51,000 nucleotides of DNA from Acidobacteriota bacterium. Its GTDB lineage: Bacteria > Acidobacteriota > Terriglobia > 2-12-FULL-54-10. Positions 35,959 through 43,926 of this stretch are shown here, piece by piece. A program made the position numbers and the translations under genes. Under the pieces are notes generated by a model. The model saw nothing but the letters and a program-made list of their open reading frames with translations. It was not told the DNA's origin and ran no database searches. The stretch is taken from NCBI GenBank assembly GCA_009691245.1, contig SHUM01000022.1:1-51000 (forward strand). The letters run 5' to 3'. The number at the start of each line of letters is the position of its first letter. Positions within the stretch are counted from its first letter, which is position 1.

Positions 35959-36402
35959 CTAGAATGATTCGTGGCGCTTGCCGGGTTCGCGGCCTTCCAC
36001 GCGGTCGTAGTGATAGGACGACGACACTGTGCCGATCGCTTCGTTGTAGAGAGTCGTCATGCCCAACACGGCGCGCAGGTCGCGCTGAAATTCGTGTAGT
36101 GCCGTCAGCTCCACCGCGCGCGCCGGGACCGTGCATTCACCGGACTTCCAGAATTTCTGGTAGCCGCGATCCAGCAAATGCGCGACGGCTTCACCTGACG
36201 GGGTGCCGATCACCACACCGGGCTTGACGCGGAAGCGCGGCTGGCTTTCGGAACCCTGGCCGGAGACTTCGACGGTGGCTGAGCAGCCGTTGCGGCTCAC
36301 AGCCGTCGCACCGGAAACTTCGACGACAGCGAAGCCGGCGGCCTTCAATTGTTCCTTCCAATTGCTGGGGAGGCTCGCGGGAAGTTGTTTGCTCTTCTTC
36401 AT
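35959..36402 (-). CDS. Uncharacterised 147-residue protein
   Basis: I do not recognise this family. The product starts MKKSKQLPASLPSNWKEQLKA, has a beta-rich part with VVEVSGATAVSRNGCSATVEVSG, then GVVIGTPSGEAVAHLLDRGYQKFW and a helical end with TALHEFQRDLRAVLGMTTLYNEAIG. There is no signal peptide or membrane segment. The coding pattern and length suggest a real gene. The ATG at 36402 has only a weak upstream site. It overlaps the first base of the region leading to the CoA-binding protein gene, which is divergent. Confidence 0.6.
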   Translation of the reverse strand: MKKSKQLPASLPSNWKEQLKAAGFAVVEVSGATAVSRNGCSATVEVSGQGSESQPRFRVKPGVVIGTPSGEAVAHLLDRGYQKFWKSGECTVPARAVELTALHEFQRDLRAVLGMTTLYNEAIGTVSSSYHYDRVEGREPGKRHESF

Positions 36403-36593
36403 TGATTCAGGATCAGGGATTCCGGCTCAGGCGTGAGATTATCCGCGCGTTCATTGACGATGATAGCATGGAGATTGCTCCGGTGCCTGATCCGGCGCAG
36501 CGGGACGGTACGCGTGATACCGGCACATCGCGTTGCGTGGCATGGTGGCCGCTCCATGACTGTCGCGGCTCGGATCAAATCAATCGAGGAACC

Positions 36594-37067
36594 ATGTCCG
36601 ACCTGTCTTGCAGACTGCCGCAGTTCGATCCGCTGCAAAGCGGCGATGAAGAGTCGCGGCTGCGCGATATTCTACTCGCGGCGAAGACCATCGCCGTGGT
36701 GGGACTCTCGAGCGACGAACGACGCGCCAGCCACGGCGTTGCGGAGTATATGCAGAGCCAGGGCTATCGCATTATCCCCGTCAATCCAAATGAGCGCGCG
36801 GTGCTGGGCGAGAAATCCTACGCCACGCTCGAAGCGATTCCCTTCCCCATCGGCATCGTGGACATCTTCCGCCGCTCGGAATTTGTCGCGCCGTTTGTCG
36901 ACGCCGCCATTGCGCTGCGCGCCAAAGCCATCTGGATGCAGGAGAGCGTAGTCGATGAAGCCTCCGCGCAACGCGCCCGCGCCGCCGGTCTGGCCGTGGC
37001 CATGGACCGCTGCATATTGAAGGACCACATGCGCTGGAAACGCGAGAAGATTGCGTTGTCACGTTAA
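36594..37067 (+). CDS. CoA-binding domain protein, YccU-like
   Basis: A 157-residue protein with a single Rossmann-like CoA-binding domain: IAVVGLSSDERRASHGVAEY near residue 34, GYRIIPVNPNERAVLGEKSY, and AIWMQESVVDEASAQRARAAGL. This is the stand-alone YccU/YneT group, of unknown biochemical role. The ATG at 36594 follows GAGGAACC; the open frame upstream to 36402 runs through a family A repeat arm and is not used. The downstream exported beta-propeller gene starts about 75 bases after the stop. Confidence 0.85.
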   Translation: MSDLSCRLPQFDPLQSGDEESRLRDILLAAKTIAVVGLSSDERRASHGVAEYMQSQGYRIIPVNPNERAVLGEKSYATLEAIPFPIGIVDIFRRSEFVAPFVDAAIALRAKAIWMQESVVDEASAQRARAAGLAVAMDRCILKDHMRWKREKIALSR

Positions 37068-37142
37068 GCGATCCGGCGTACGCTTGTCCCTGTATGAGGC
37101 CGAGCCTGTCGGCTAATCTGTTCGCCAAAATCAGAGGGTCCC

Positions 37143-38192
37143 ATGAAAACATTTGCGCTGCTCGTCGTCCTGTCCGTGTTCGCGCCGCTGGCTTATTCAC
37201 AGAGCGGATACCATCTCACCAAAAAGGTCGCCCTACCCGGCGACGGTGGCTGGGACTATGTCAGCGTGGACAGCGTGAATCGGCGCCTCTATGTCTCGCA
37301 CGGCGTGCAGGTGGAAGTGCTCGACGCAGACACGGGCGCCATCGTCGGCAACATTCCCGCGCCGACGGTTGATCCCGCCGGCAAGCCGGTGGCGCAAAAT
37401 GTGCATGGCGCCGCCGTAGTGCCCGAGCTGGGCCGCGGCTTCACCACCAACGGTCGCGCCGCCACCATGACCATATTTGACCTGAAGACCTTGAAGATTA
37501 TTCAGGAAGTTCCCATCGCGCCTGGCCCGGACGGTTTTCTCTTCGATCCGGCTACGCGCCGTGTGTTTTCCTTCAGCCGCTCCTCCAAAAATGCCAGCGC
37601 GGTGAATGGCGCGGAAGGGACCGTCGCGAGAATACTCGATCTCGGCGGAGTGCCGGAAGCGGCGGCGGCGGATGGCAAGGGCAATGTGCTGATCACGATT
37701 CAGGATCAGGATCGCATCGTGAAATTTGACTCGAAGAAACTAGAGATTACCGACTCTTGGCCCGTGGCGCCCGCCTGCACGCAGCCCACCAGCATGGCCA
37801 TTGATCGCAAGAACTCGCGCCTGTTCGTCGGCTGCCGCGGCAAGCAGTTCATCGTCATGAACACGGAGACCGGAAAGGTGCTGACGACCCTGCCCATCGG
37901 ACAGGGTACCGATGCCGCGACGTATGATCCCGACACGCGCCTTATCTTTATCTCCAACGGCGAAGGCACGGTTACCATCATTCATCAGGAAACGCCGGAC
38001 AAGTACACCATCGTGGAAACGCTGAAGACCGAAGAGGGCGCCAAGACCATGGCACTCGATCTGAAGACGCACCGCATCTACGTCGCCACTGCCGATCGCT
38101 CCACGCCTCCCGCGCCTGCCCCCGGCGAGCAGCCAGCCGCGCGCGTGGTCGCCCCCGGCACCTTCCGCGTGCTCATGTACGATAAGAATTAA
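37143..38192 (+). CDS. Exported YncE-like beta-propeller protein
   Basis: A 349-residue protein with an N-terminal signal peptide (TFALLVVLSVFAPLAYSQS, cleavage near residue 20). The mature part consists of repeated blade motifs such as RRLYVSHGVQVEVLDADTG, RVFSFSRSS, SRLFVGCRGKQFIVMNTETG and HRIYVATADRS, typical of the seven-bladed YVTN/YncE propellers. A Pro/Ala-rich loop precedes the last blade. Such proteins are periplasmic or surface binding proteins; no partner is evident. The ATG at 37143 is preceded by AGAGGGTCCC. Confidence 0.82.
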   Translation: MKTFALLVVLSVFAPLAYSQSGYHLTKKVALPGDGGWDYVSVDSVNRRLYVSHGVQVEVLDADTGAIVGNIPAPTVDPAGKPVAQNVHGAAVVPELGRGFTTNGRAATMTIFDLKTLKIIQEVPIAPGPDGFLFDPATRRVFSFSRSSKNASAVNGAEGTVARILDLGGVPEAAAADGKGNVLITIQDQDRIVKFDSKKLEITDSWPVAPACTQPTSMAIDRKNSRLFVGCRGKQFIVMNTETGKVLTTLPIGQGTDAATYDPDTRLIFISNGEGTVTIIHQETPDKYTIVETLKTEEGAKTMALDLKTHRIYVATADRSTPPAPAPGEQPAARVVAPGTFRVLMYDKN

Positions 38193-38247
38193 GCGGCCAT
38201 CCGAGCCGCAACAGTGATGGAGCGGCTACCATGTTGAGCGAACGGAA

Positions 38248-39120
38248 TCACTCGCTCAATTCTTCGGCGGGGATGATGCCGATCTGGCCATTGGCCTCTT
38301 CGACGAGATGGCCGGCGGGGACTTCGTTGTCGTGGCCCATCACGCAGAGCCACTTCTCGCGCACCGCGCGCGGCAAGATACGCCGCTTGGTCTTGAGCGC
38401 CTCAGTCGGGTGCAGATCGTAGGCGGCGATCCATGCGTAATTAAAGTGATGACGAGTGGGAGTGAGATCGCCGAGGAACGCTACTTTCTGATCACCGGCT
38501 TGAATGAGTACGCCTTGTGTGTCAAGTGAGTGGCCGGGCAACACGAGTAACTCAATGCCCGGGATGATGAGTCTCTCGCCGTCGGTCAGCTCCCAGCGCG
38601 GCTCTTCCAGCGGAATGAAATCCTCCGGGAGAAAACTCCCCTGATCGCGCTGCGTGGTAAAAACCTGCGCGCGCTCCCACTCCTTGCGCTGCGACCAGTA
38701 GCGCGCATTGGGAAAAGTAGGGATGATCGCGCCATCAGGCCTGCTCCCATTCACGTCGCCCTCGCGAATGGTGTTCCAGCCGGCGTGATCAAAATGCAGA
38801 TGGCAGTTGACCACGTCAGTGATGTCCTCCGGCTTCACGCCCTTTGCGCGCAGATTATCGAGCAGCGTGAGCGGCTGCTCCACGCTGTAGCGGTCGCGGA
38901 ATTTGTCTGACTGCTTGTTGCCCTGCCCGCTGTCAATCAGGATGGTGCGCTTGCCGTCGCGCACCAGCAGACAGCGCACCGCCAGCCTCATGCGGTGGCG
39001 GTCGTCCACAGCGACACGCTTCTCCCAAATCGTGCGCGGGACCACGCCGAAGATCGATCCGGCGTCCAGCCAGAAGTGCCCGTCCATTACCATGTCAATC
39101 TGATAATCGCCAAGAATCAT
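38248..39120 (-). CDS. Metallo-beta-lactamase-fold hydrolase
   Basis: A 290-residue MBL-fold enzyme. The zinc motif is CHLHFDHAGW near residue 108, with later metal ligands in VLPGHSLDTQG and AFLGDLTPTRHH and a final His in VMGHDNEVP. The subgroup contains quorum-quenching lactonases and various hydrolases, so the substrate is open. The start at 39120 has no ribosome-binding site. A second copy of the first 29 codons, 790 bases upstream at 39911-39996, does have GGAGG. A toxin-antitoxin pair sits between the two copies, so this gene seems to have been parted from its native leader. Confidence 0.85.
   Translation of the reverse strand: MILGDYQIDMVMDGHFWLDAGSIFGVVPRTIWEKRVAVDDRHRMRLAVRCLLVRDGKRTILIDSGQGNKQSDKFRDRYSVEQPLTLLDNLRAKGVKPEDITDVVNCHLHFDHAGWNTIREGDVNGSRPDGAIIPTFPNARYWSQRKEWERAQVFTTQRDQGSFLPEDFIPLEEPRWELTDGERLIIPGIELLVLPGHSLDTQGVLIQAGDQKVAFLGDLTPTRHHFNYAWIAAYDLHPTEALKTKRRILPRAVREKWLCVMGHDNEVPAGHLVEEANGQIGIIPAEELSE
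39033..39120 (-). repeat. Direct repeat, left copy (start of hydrolase gene)
   Basis: These 88 bases, the first codons of the MBL-fold gene, recur in the same orientation at 39911-39996 with about ten differences. The two copies bracket the phd-relE pair. Confidence 0.85.
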
Positions 39121-39223
39121 GAGACAAGTCCAGAAGTCAGGAGTTAGAAGTCAGGAGACAGAAGTCCGCCCGAACCATTATCAAACTGAAGCGATGCTCG
39201 ATTCAATTGGATTAGCAGTCGCA

Positions 39224-39538
39224 TCAAAGAATTTCAACTGGGAAGATTGGCTTGCGCGCGCCGTGACGGATGTGTAGTATCCCGACCGACTTCTGCTTTT
39301 CGATCATGCGAAAGATGATGCGATAGACATGCGGCTTGCGTCCATAGAGCAACTGGCGGAGGCGGGTCGACTCAGGCGCACGCGGGCAGCGATTCGGTCG
39401 CTCCTCCAACGTGAGGATGGCCCTCTTGAGGCCGAGATACCAGCGCTGCGCCGCCGCTGAATGCCCTGCGTTGATCTCATCGAATAAGTAAGCGAGATCG
39501 CGCATGGCGCGCCTGGAAAGTTTAACCGCGTAAGCCAC
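39224..39538 (-). CDS. RelE/ParE-family toxin
   Basis: A 104-residue toxin of the RelE/ParE superfamily. It opens AYAVKLSRRAMRDLAYLFDEI, has the helical pair with YLGLKRAILTLEERPNRCPRAPE, and closes with HVYRIIFRMIEKQKSVGILHIRHGARKP, the usual ParE/RelE beta-sheet and terminal motif. It would inhibit translation or gyrase when released from its antitoxin. The start is a GTG at 39538 with GAGG six bases upstream; it overlaps the end of the antitoxin gene by 17 bases. The open frame farther upstream is antitoxin DNA in another frame. The module lies between two copies of the hydrolase gene start. Confidence 0.83.
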   Translation of the reverse strand: MAYAVKLSRRAMRDLAYLFDEINAGHSAAAQRWYLGLKRAILTLEERPNRCPRAPESTRLRQLLYGRKPHVYRIIFRMIEKQKSVGILHIRHGARKPIFPVEIL

Positions 39539-39812
39539 GGCTGGCCTCGAACGCGGCAAAGAATTCCCGCGCCGGAACCGATCTCCCCTTGCGTGCATCC
39601 TCAAGACCCTGACGGATGCCCTCCTCCGGGGAGACGCGCGCGGCGATATCGAGCAAGCGCTGATAAGCCTCGGCATCCTGCACGACGGCAGCCGCCTTGC
39701 CCTTGACGGTCAGGACCACGGGCCGCTTGCTCTTCTTGAGTTGCTTCATGAAGTCGCCCGACCGCCGCCGGAAAGTCGTGAGCGATTGAATGTCCTGGGT
39801 CAGATTCAGCAT
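39522..39812 (-). CDS. Phd/YefM-family antitoxin
   Basis: A 96-residue antitoxin. The N-terminal half (TQDIQSLTTFRRRSGDFMKQ, then RPVVLTVKGKAAAVVQDAEAYQRLLD) is the Phd/YefM DNA-binding and dimer fold; the C-terminal part (GIRQGLEDARKGRSVPAREFF) would wrap the toxin. The toxin gene overlaps its last 17 bases, the standard order. It should repress its own promoter upstream of 39812. A run of about 100 bases separates it from the truncated copy of the hydrolase gene start. Confidence 0.83.
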   Translation of the reverse strand: MLNLTQDIQSLTTFRRRSGDFMKQLKKSKRPVVLTVKGKAAAVVQDAEAYQRLLDIAARVSPEEGIRQGLEDARKGRSVPAREFFAAFEASRGLRG

Positions 39813-39910
39813 TCCCGCCTCCGCGCTAACATGATAGCACCTTTTTAGGTGCTTGATAGGTTATGCAACCAAAGATGGCGTGCTGATACGCAGTCTGCAA
39901 TCGAATCTTC

Positions 39911-39996
39911 CTGCGGGACAACGCCGAAGATCGATCCCGCGTCGAGCCAGAAGTGACCGTCCATTACCATGTCAATCTGATAATCGCCAGGAATCA
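39911..39996 (-). pseudogene. Truncated 5' copy of the MBL-fold hydrolase gene
   Basis: Starting at 39996 with CAGGAGGCCTTC just upstream, the frame reads MIPGDYQIDMVMDGHFWLDA and continues to GVVPQ, matching the first 28 residues of the gene at 39120, then diverges. It has the strong ribosome-binding site that the full gene lacks. It is most simply the original gene start left behind when the toxin-antitoxin cassette was inserted with a duplication. Confidence 0.8.
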
Positions 39997-40166
39997 TGAA
40001 GGCCTCCTGAGAAACTCTGAGCAAGCGGTCAGGAAACTGATTACGGCCTGAAGAGACAGAATATATCCAGCGGGGCAGCCAAGCAATCGGCATCCGTGAA
40101 CGCGGAGCCAGACTGGCTGGACATACGTACAGGAATACTGTACGCTTGATAGCAAGGAGGAACACC

Positions 40167-40454
40167 ATGCCGATCGAGACCACCTATACAAACTTGCGAG
40201 AAGGGCTGGCTGGTTTCCTGGACCGCGTAATTGATCAGCAGGAAGTTGTGATCATTCACCGCCGTGGCGCAAAGGATGTCGCGATGATACCGGCGGATGA
40301 ATTGTCCAGTCTCGCAGAGACGGCGCATTTGCTGCGTTCGCCAAGAAATGCCAAACGATTGCTGACAGCCCTGGCGCGAGCTGAAAAGAGAAAGCGCAAA
40401 CCAGAGACGCTTGGCAAGCTGCGGCGGGAGTTGGGGCTTGGCGAAACCGCTTGA
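40167..40454 (+). CDS. yefM: YefM-like antitoxin
   Basis: A 95-residue Phd/YefM antitoxin. It starts MPIETTYTNLREGLAGFLDRV, continues EVVIIHRRGAKDVAMIPADELSSL and AETAHLLRSPRNAKRLL, the usual YefM order, and ends in a basic charged tail. AAGGAGGAACACC before the ATG at 40167 is a strong ribosome site; an upstream in-frame start is not needed. The YoeB-like toxin gene overlaps its last 17 bases. The module is divergent from the phd-relE pair 350 bases to the left. Confidence 0.87.
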   Translation: MPIETTYTNLREGLAGFLDRVIDQQEVVIIHRRGAKDVAMIPADELSSLAETAHLLRSPRNAKRLLTALARAEKRKRKPETLGKLRRELGLGETA

Positions 40455-40710
40455 GCGCAAGGCTGTGTTCGTCGAAGAGTTCCGCGAGGACCTGCAGTAC
40501 TGGGTGAAAACAGACAGGCGTACGGCCTTGCGAATCCTGGAACTCGTCGAAGCGGTACTGCGCGATCCCTTCGCCGGCATCGGCAAGCCGGAGCCACTGA
40601 AGTTCGTTCTGGCAGGGTGCTGGTCGCGGCGGATTACCCAGGAACACCGTCTCGTTTATCGCGTCAGCGAAAAGCGAATCGATTTTCTCCAGGCCCGCTA
40701 TCACTACTGA
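40438..40710 (+). CDS. yoeB: YoeB-like mRNA interferase toxin
   Basis: A 90-residue RelE-superfamily toxin that cuts mRNA in the ribosomal A site. It has the YoeB hallmarks: FREDLQYWVKTDRRTALRIL, the near-invariant FAGIGKPEPLKF, then WSRRITQEHRLVYRV and the ending ARYHY, which supplies the catalytic His and Tyr. The start is a TTG at 40438 with GGGAG seven bases upstream; no ATG is available. An earlier TTG at 40411 has no such site. It overlaps the antitoxin by 17 bases. Confidence 0.87.
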   Translation: MAKPLERKAVFVEEFREDLQYWVKTDRRTALRILELVEAVLRDPFAGIGKPEPLKFVLAGCWSRRITQEHRLVYRVSEKRIDFLQARYHY

Positions 40711-40798
40711 CCCGCATGGAGATCCCGCCTGTTTCAGTCGAAAGTCCACTCGCCTAACGCTTCTGCCGTCTTGTTCAACTTGGAATGGTCGCGACAAA

Positions 40799-42079
40799 TT
40801 ACTTTGCCGGGGGGTTGGCTTCTGGTTTGGAACTGCCTCCTCGAAACAAATCGATAAAGCTCTGACTTGGCGCGGAATCCTTTCCGATATCCTGAAATAT
40901 GCGGAGCGGATCCCGTGCGAGAATTTCTATAGTCCGTTGTGCCATTAGCGTCATTGCAGTGTTTCCATCTTCAAGGTCAACATTCGCGAGATACGCCATG
41001 TGGTCTCGGTAGCCAGCGAAGGCCTTCGATGTCGCTTCTTTGAAGGCATAATCCTCTTGAACCATAAGGGTATTCACGTATTGTATGGCGGAGACCCAAC
41101 CAAGCCAAATCAAAGGGGCGCCAAGCGCCACTTTTTGCAGAATCTGTTGCCACAAAGGCGCTGCCATTGGGACTGGGTTTAGTTTTTGCAATTCAATCAA
41201 CTCATAGGAAAGAAATGTTAGGGACCCGATGCTTATAATGAAAACGGCCGCCCATGCGCGTTTGGCTATCTCCAATTGATGTACTCGCCCCGCAAACGCA
41301 GACGCAAGTCCCGCGCTTGCTCCCTTGGGAAGGAGATCGGCAATGAGTTGTTCCTGTTTCGTAGCTTTGATAATGATGGCATCGAGTTCAATTTTCTGCT
41401 TCGCTATTACTCCCGCTGTTTCCTCAGTTCCGGTTAGAAGCCCCGCTGCACTTGATTTGAGAGTCTCGAGCTGGGATGCGGATTCCTGTGTCTGGGAAAG
41501 TGCTTCCGCGGCTTTCACTTTGTGTCCCGTTGTAGCTGTTGCCCCTTCCTCTGCTTCCTTGCTCCAGCCATCAATCTGTGATTCGACCTCTCCCAAGCTT
41601 GCAATCCTTTGCTCAACCACTTCAAGTAGCTGCGATTTTGTGGCTAGTTCCCGTTGAGCAGTGCCTAAGAGTGCCAGCGCTTCAGAAAGTTGGGAAGCCA
41701 AATCGGCGACGAATGCTCTATCAGGCTGTGCTTCGGAGAATATCAAGTTGGTGTGAAGTGCAGAAATACATTGGTTGATCCCCGCGATAAAGGATGGGAA
41801 ATGTCCGAGCTCACCTCTCGAAAGTGCTTGAGCAGCGGCGGTTGCCCCTGCCAATGATGTGGCCGCCAAGGAGCGCGAAAGATGAAACCTGGGCGCAAAT
41901 CCGCTCCGGGCACGCGAACGGTCAAGCCAATGACCTATTGACCTAACCGCTTCGTCGAGTTGTTCAAGACTCACACCAGACAACTGTGCCTGATAAGCTG
42001 TGGGATTAGGCGCTAATTCCGCGCACGTTTTCTCCCAAGCCGCAAGGAGTTGTTGCTATTGATCTCTTATTGCATCCAT
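40799..42079 (-). CDS. Coiled-coil membrane protein, amber codon near start
   Basis: An uncharacterised protein of about 426 codons. From the ATG at 42079 (GAGG upstream) it reads MDAIRDQ, then TAG at 42056-42058, then QQLLAAWEKTCAELAPNPTA and on without break. If translation instead begins at the TTG at 41983, 394 residues remain. The middle (about 110-260) is Glu/Ala/Gln-rich coiled coil (TKSQLLEVVEQRIASLGEVE). Two membrane helices follow: AWAAVFIISIGSLTFLSYEL and VALGAPLIWLGWVSAIQYV. The C-terminal 100 residues are soluble. The GC is lower than that of the housekeeping genes. It is either a recent nonsense mutant, a suppressed amber, or started at a weak internal codon. I do not recognise the family. 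Confidence 0.5.
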
Positions 42080-42218
42080 CTTGAACCTCTATTCAGCACT
42101 ATACTCCATAGTTCCCCAACGAACTTGGACACCCTCCTAAAAAGACAACCGGAGTTTCACGCACCATGTAGGCGAATATACAGTCCCCCAATAGTGGTTT
42201 TTTGCTTTTGCGTGGAAC

Positions 42219-42257
42219 AAAATCCCACGGCATAACAAATCGTGCCGTGGCTACCCA
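42219..42257. repeat. Short palindrome, family G
   Basis: ccacggca and tgccgtgg pair around taacaaatcg, followed by ctaccc. Matches the element at 26484-26514. It covers the stop codon of the hicB-like gene. Confidence 0.6.
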
Positions 42258-42754
42258 GACCAATCTTCGCGGATGCCGGCGAGGGCGATGCGCAGGTCGC
42301 CATGGCGCTCGGGCGGGATGAGGCCGATCTTTTTGATGACCGCGATGGCGGTGGTGTAGAGGTCTATGGGGTCCGAGGTGCGGCGGCGTTCGAGCAGGCG
42401 CACGCGCCAGCCTTTGAAGGATGCAGAGGCGATGCGGCGCACGTCCACGCGCAGGCGCGGCGTGTTCAGCGAGCGCCGCACGGCGGCGGCGATTAAGTCG
42501 GCGAGAGGGGCGCGAGACGAAATCATCCCGGAAGGCATCCATGCGGCAACTTCGATCTCACGGGCAAGCGAGGAGGGCGGCGGAACTTCCAATCCGTCCT
42601 CACGCATACCGCGAATGTGAATCTCAATGGCTTCCCGGATCAGCCGTTCCGTTTCCTCGACCGTGTCTCCAGCCGCAACGCAGCCGGGCAGGTCCGGCAC
42701 ATAGGCGCTGCAATTGTTTTCCCCTTGTTCAATCAGCACGGCATATTTCTTCAT
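42251..42754 (-). CDS. hicB: HicB-like antitoxin fused by stop loss to an unknown segment
   Basis: Residues 1-71 are a complete short HicB-type antitoxin (KYAVLIEQGENNCSAYVPDL, GDTVEETERLIREAIEIHI, ending LAREIEVAA). Short HicB proteins of this group normally end here. Instead codon 72 is TGG (42539-42541), one base away from TGA, followed at once by an ATG and 95 more codons (MPSGMISSRAPLADLIAAAV ... LAGIREDW) that read like real protein of unknown family. The natural view is that a stop codon was lost and two genes were joined. The ATG at 42754 begins one base after the stop of the decayed hicA. Confidence 0.65.
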   Translation of the reverse strand: MKKYAVLIEQGENNCSAYVPDLPGCVAAGDTVEETERLIREAIEIHIRGMREDGLEVPPPSSLAREIEVAAWMPSGMISSRAPLADLIAAAVRRSLNTPRLRVDVRRIASASFKGWRVRLLERRRTSDPIDLYTTAIAVIKKIGLIPPERHGDLRIALAGIREDWSG

Positions 42755-42755
42755 G

Positions 42756-42951
42756 CTACTGCTCTCCTTCCAATCCCGCCTGCCGCAGAATACTCTTCAA
42801 AGTCTTCGGGTGCAGATCCTGGCCGGGATGTCCCGTGACCATCAACGCAGCCCTTCTTCACGGGATGCTTGTAGTGCCGGTGGCTGCCTTCCTGCCCGAT
42901 GGAGTACCAGCCATCGTTTTCAATCAGCCGCATCACATCCCGAATTTTCAT
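42756..42951 (-). pseudogene. hicA: HicA-like toxin gene with one-base frameshift
   Basis: The frame from 42951 gives a good HicA start (MKIRDVMRLIENDGWYSIGQ, then GSHRHYKHPVKKGCV with the catalytic His). After GCV one extra T shifts the frame. In the next frame the expected ending MVTGHPGQDLHPKTLKSILR and QAGLEGEQ appears, with a TAG at 42756-42758 directly before hicB. Removal of one base restores a normal 64-residue HicA. With the shift, the product ends in unrelated sequence, so the toxin is probably dead unless the base is a sequencing error. Confidence 0.75.
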
Positions 42952-43153
42952 GGCTCATTATATCGAGCCGGCGGCGCCGATGTTGCCGCCGTAATCTCAG
43001 TCCGTATCGCACGCATTCACTAGGGACAGATACGCAAGCAGATATTCCGTCTCACGTCTCCGAATAAAGGAGGGCGTGAAGAGTGCGCAAATCGGGCGCC
43101 CTGGTGAAGCCGAACGTGTCCGCTTGCTCACGCGCGCGGCTCTGTGCTCCGGA

Positions 43154-43177
43154 GGCAGGCAGGAATGCCTGCCCCAC
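43154..43177. repeat. 24-base element, inverted copy of 13443-13466
   Basis: Exact reverse complement of the element at 13443. It lies immediately beyond the stop codon of the minus-strand gene that ends at 43178. Confidence 0.8.
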
Positions 43178-43759
43178 TTACTTCTTCTCGGCGGCGTGGG
43201 CGCGGGCGGCTTCCATGCCCTTCAGCGTGGCTTCCAGTGCGCCGGGTGCGCGCTGCTCAAACCATATTTGCTGGCGCTCGGCCATCAGTTCCAGGTTGCG
43301 GACGTACAGGGGATTCTTGCGCGTCTCGCGAAATGCCGCGACGACTTTCTTCACGCGTATCCAGGTGAGCATGCCTTCCAGATTGGTCTCGAAGTAGAGG
43401 TCTTCGTCGATCATGCCGCGATTGACGATGGCCGCCACCATGTCCCAGTAAGTAATCACCTGGCGGTAGTGCGCGTTGGTCTCGCTGCCCAGCGGACAGA
43501 TTTCCAGAAAGCCCTTCAGGTCTTCCGCCCAAAAACTGGCCAGCAGCCAGGCGCGTCCCTTGCGCAGCTTCTCTTCGCGGCGCAGGTCGTAAATCTTGAT
43601 CAACAGTTCCGCGTTATGCGGTTCCAGACGAACCATATTTACCTCGTATGCGAAATCGGCGGAGTCATCGAATAGTTTTGAACCAAAATTTTCTGAATCC
43701 AAATTTTCCGAATCGTCCGAAGATTCAAAATTTACCAAATAATTACTTCCATTCATCAT
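43178..43759 (-). CDS. Conserved-looking hypothetical protein
   Basis: An approximately 193-residue protein not assigned to a family. The first 35 residues are acidic and repetitive (NFESSDDSENLDSENFGSKL), encoded by short direct repeats of ttttctgaatc-type words. The rest is a helical globular part with LLIKIYDLRREEKLRKGRAW, TYWDMVAAIVNRGMIDEDLY and ETNLEGMLTWIRVKKVVAAF, then NPLYVRNLELMAERQQIWFE and an Ala/Glu-rich helix. It could be an intracellular structural or regulatory protein; nothing in it suggests catalysis. Two ATG codons in tandem (43759, 43756) follow a weak site. It is on the same strand as serS, upstream of hicAB. Confidence 0.65.
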   Translation of the reverse strand: MMNGSNYLVNFESSDDSENLDSENFGSKLFDDSADFAYEVNMVRLEPHNAELLIKIYDLRREEKLRKGRAWLLASFWAEDLKGFLEICPLGSETNAHYRQVITYWDMVAAIVNRGMIDEDLYFETNLEGMLTWIRVKKVVAAFRETRKNPLYVRNLELMAERQQIWFEQRAPGALEATLKGMEAARAHAAEKK

Positions 43760-43855
43760 ACCCGACAGGTGCGAAGTGGCGGGAAAGCTGATCTGAAGTC
43801 CCCCCACCCCCCCGAACCCTCAACCCCGAATCCCCAATCCCCAGTTTGTCAATCT

Positions 43856-43926
43856 GGTCAGAGTGGCCAGCACCGTGAAAGTGTGCACTTTGGGCAGAAC
43901 CGCAAAAACCGACAATATGTCAGGCT
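43856..43926 (+). repeat. 71-base dispersed repeat, family E, copy 2
   Basis: Ungapped partner of 13850-13920 at 54 of 71 positions. Its last two bases overlap the serS stop codon region, so it abuts the gene end. No terminator T-run or stem is obvious. Confidence 0.7.

Noticed and set aside
39125-39170. Short agaagtcagga direct repeats as an iteron or operator
   Set aside because: Only two or three imperfect copies, without symmetry or link to a regulator. Possibly a scar of the cassette insertion, but not supportable as a site.
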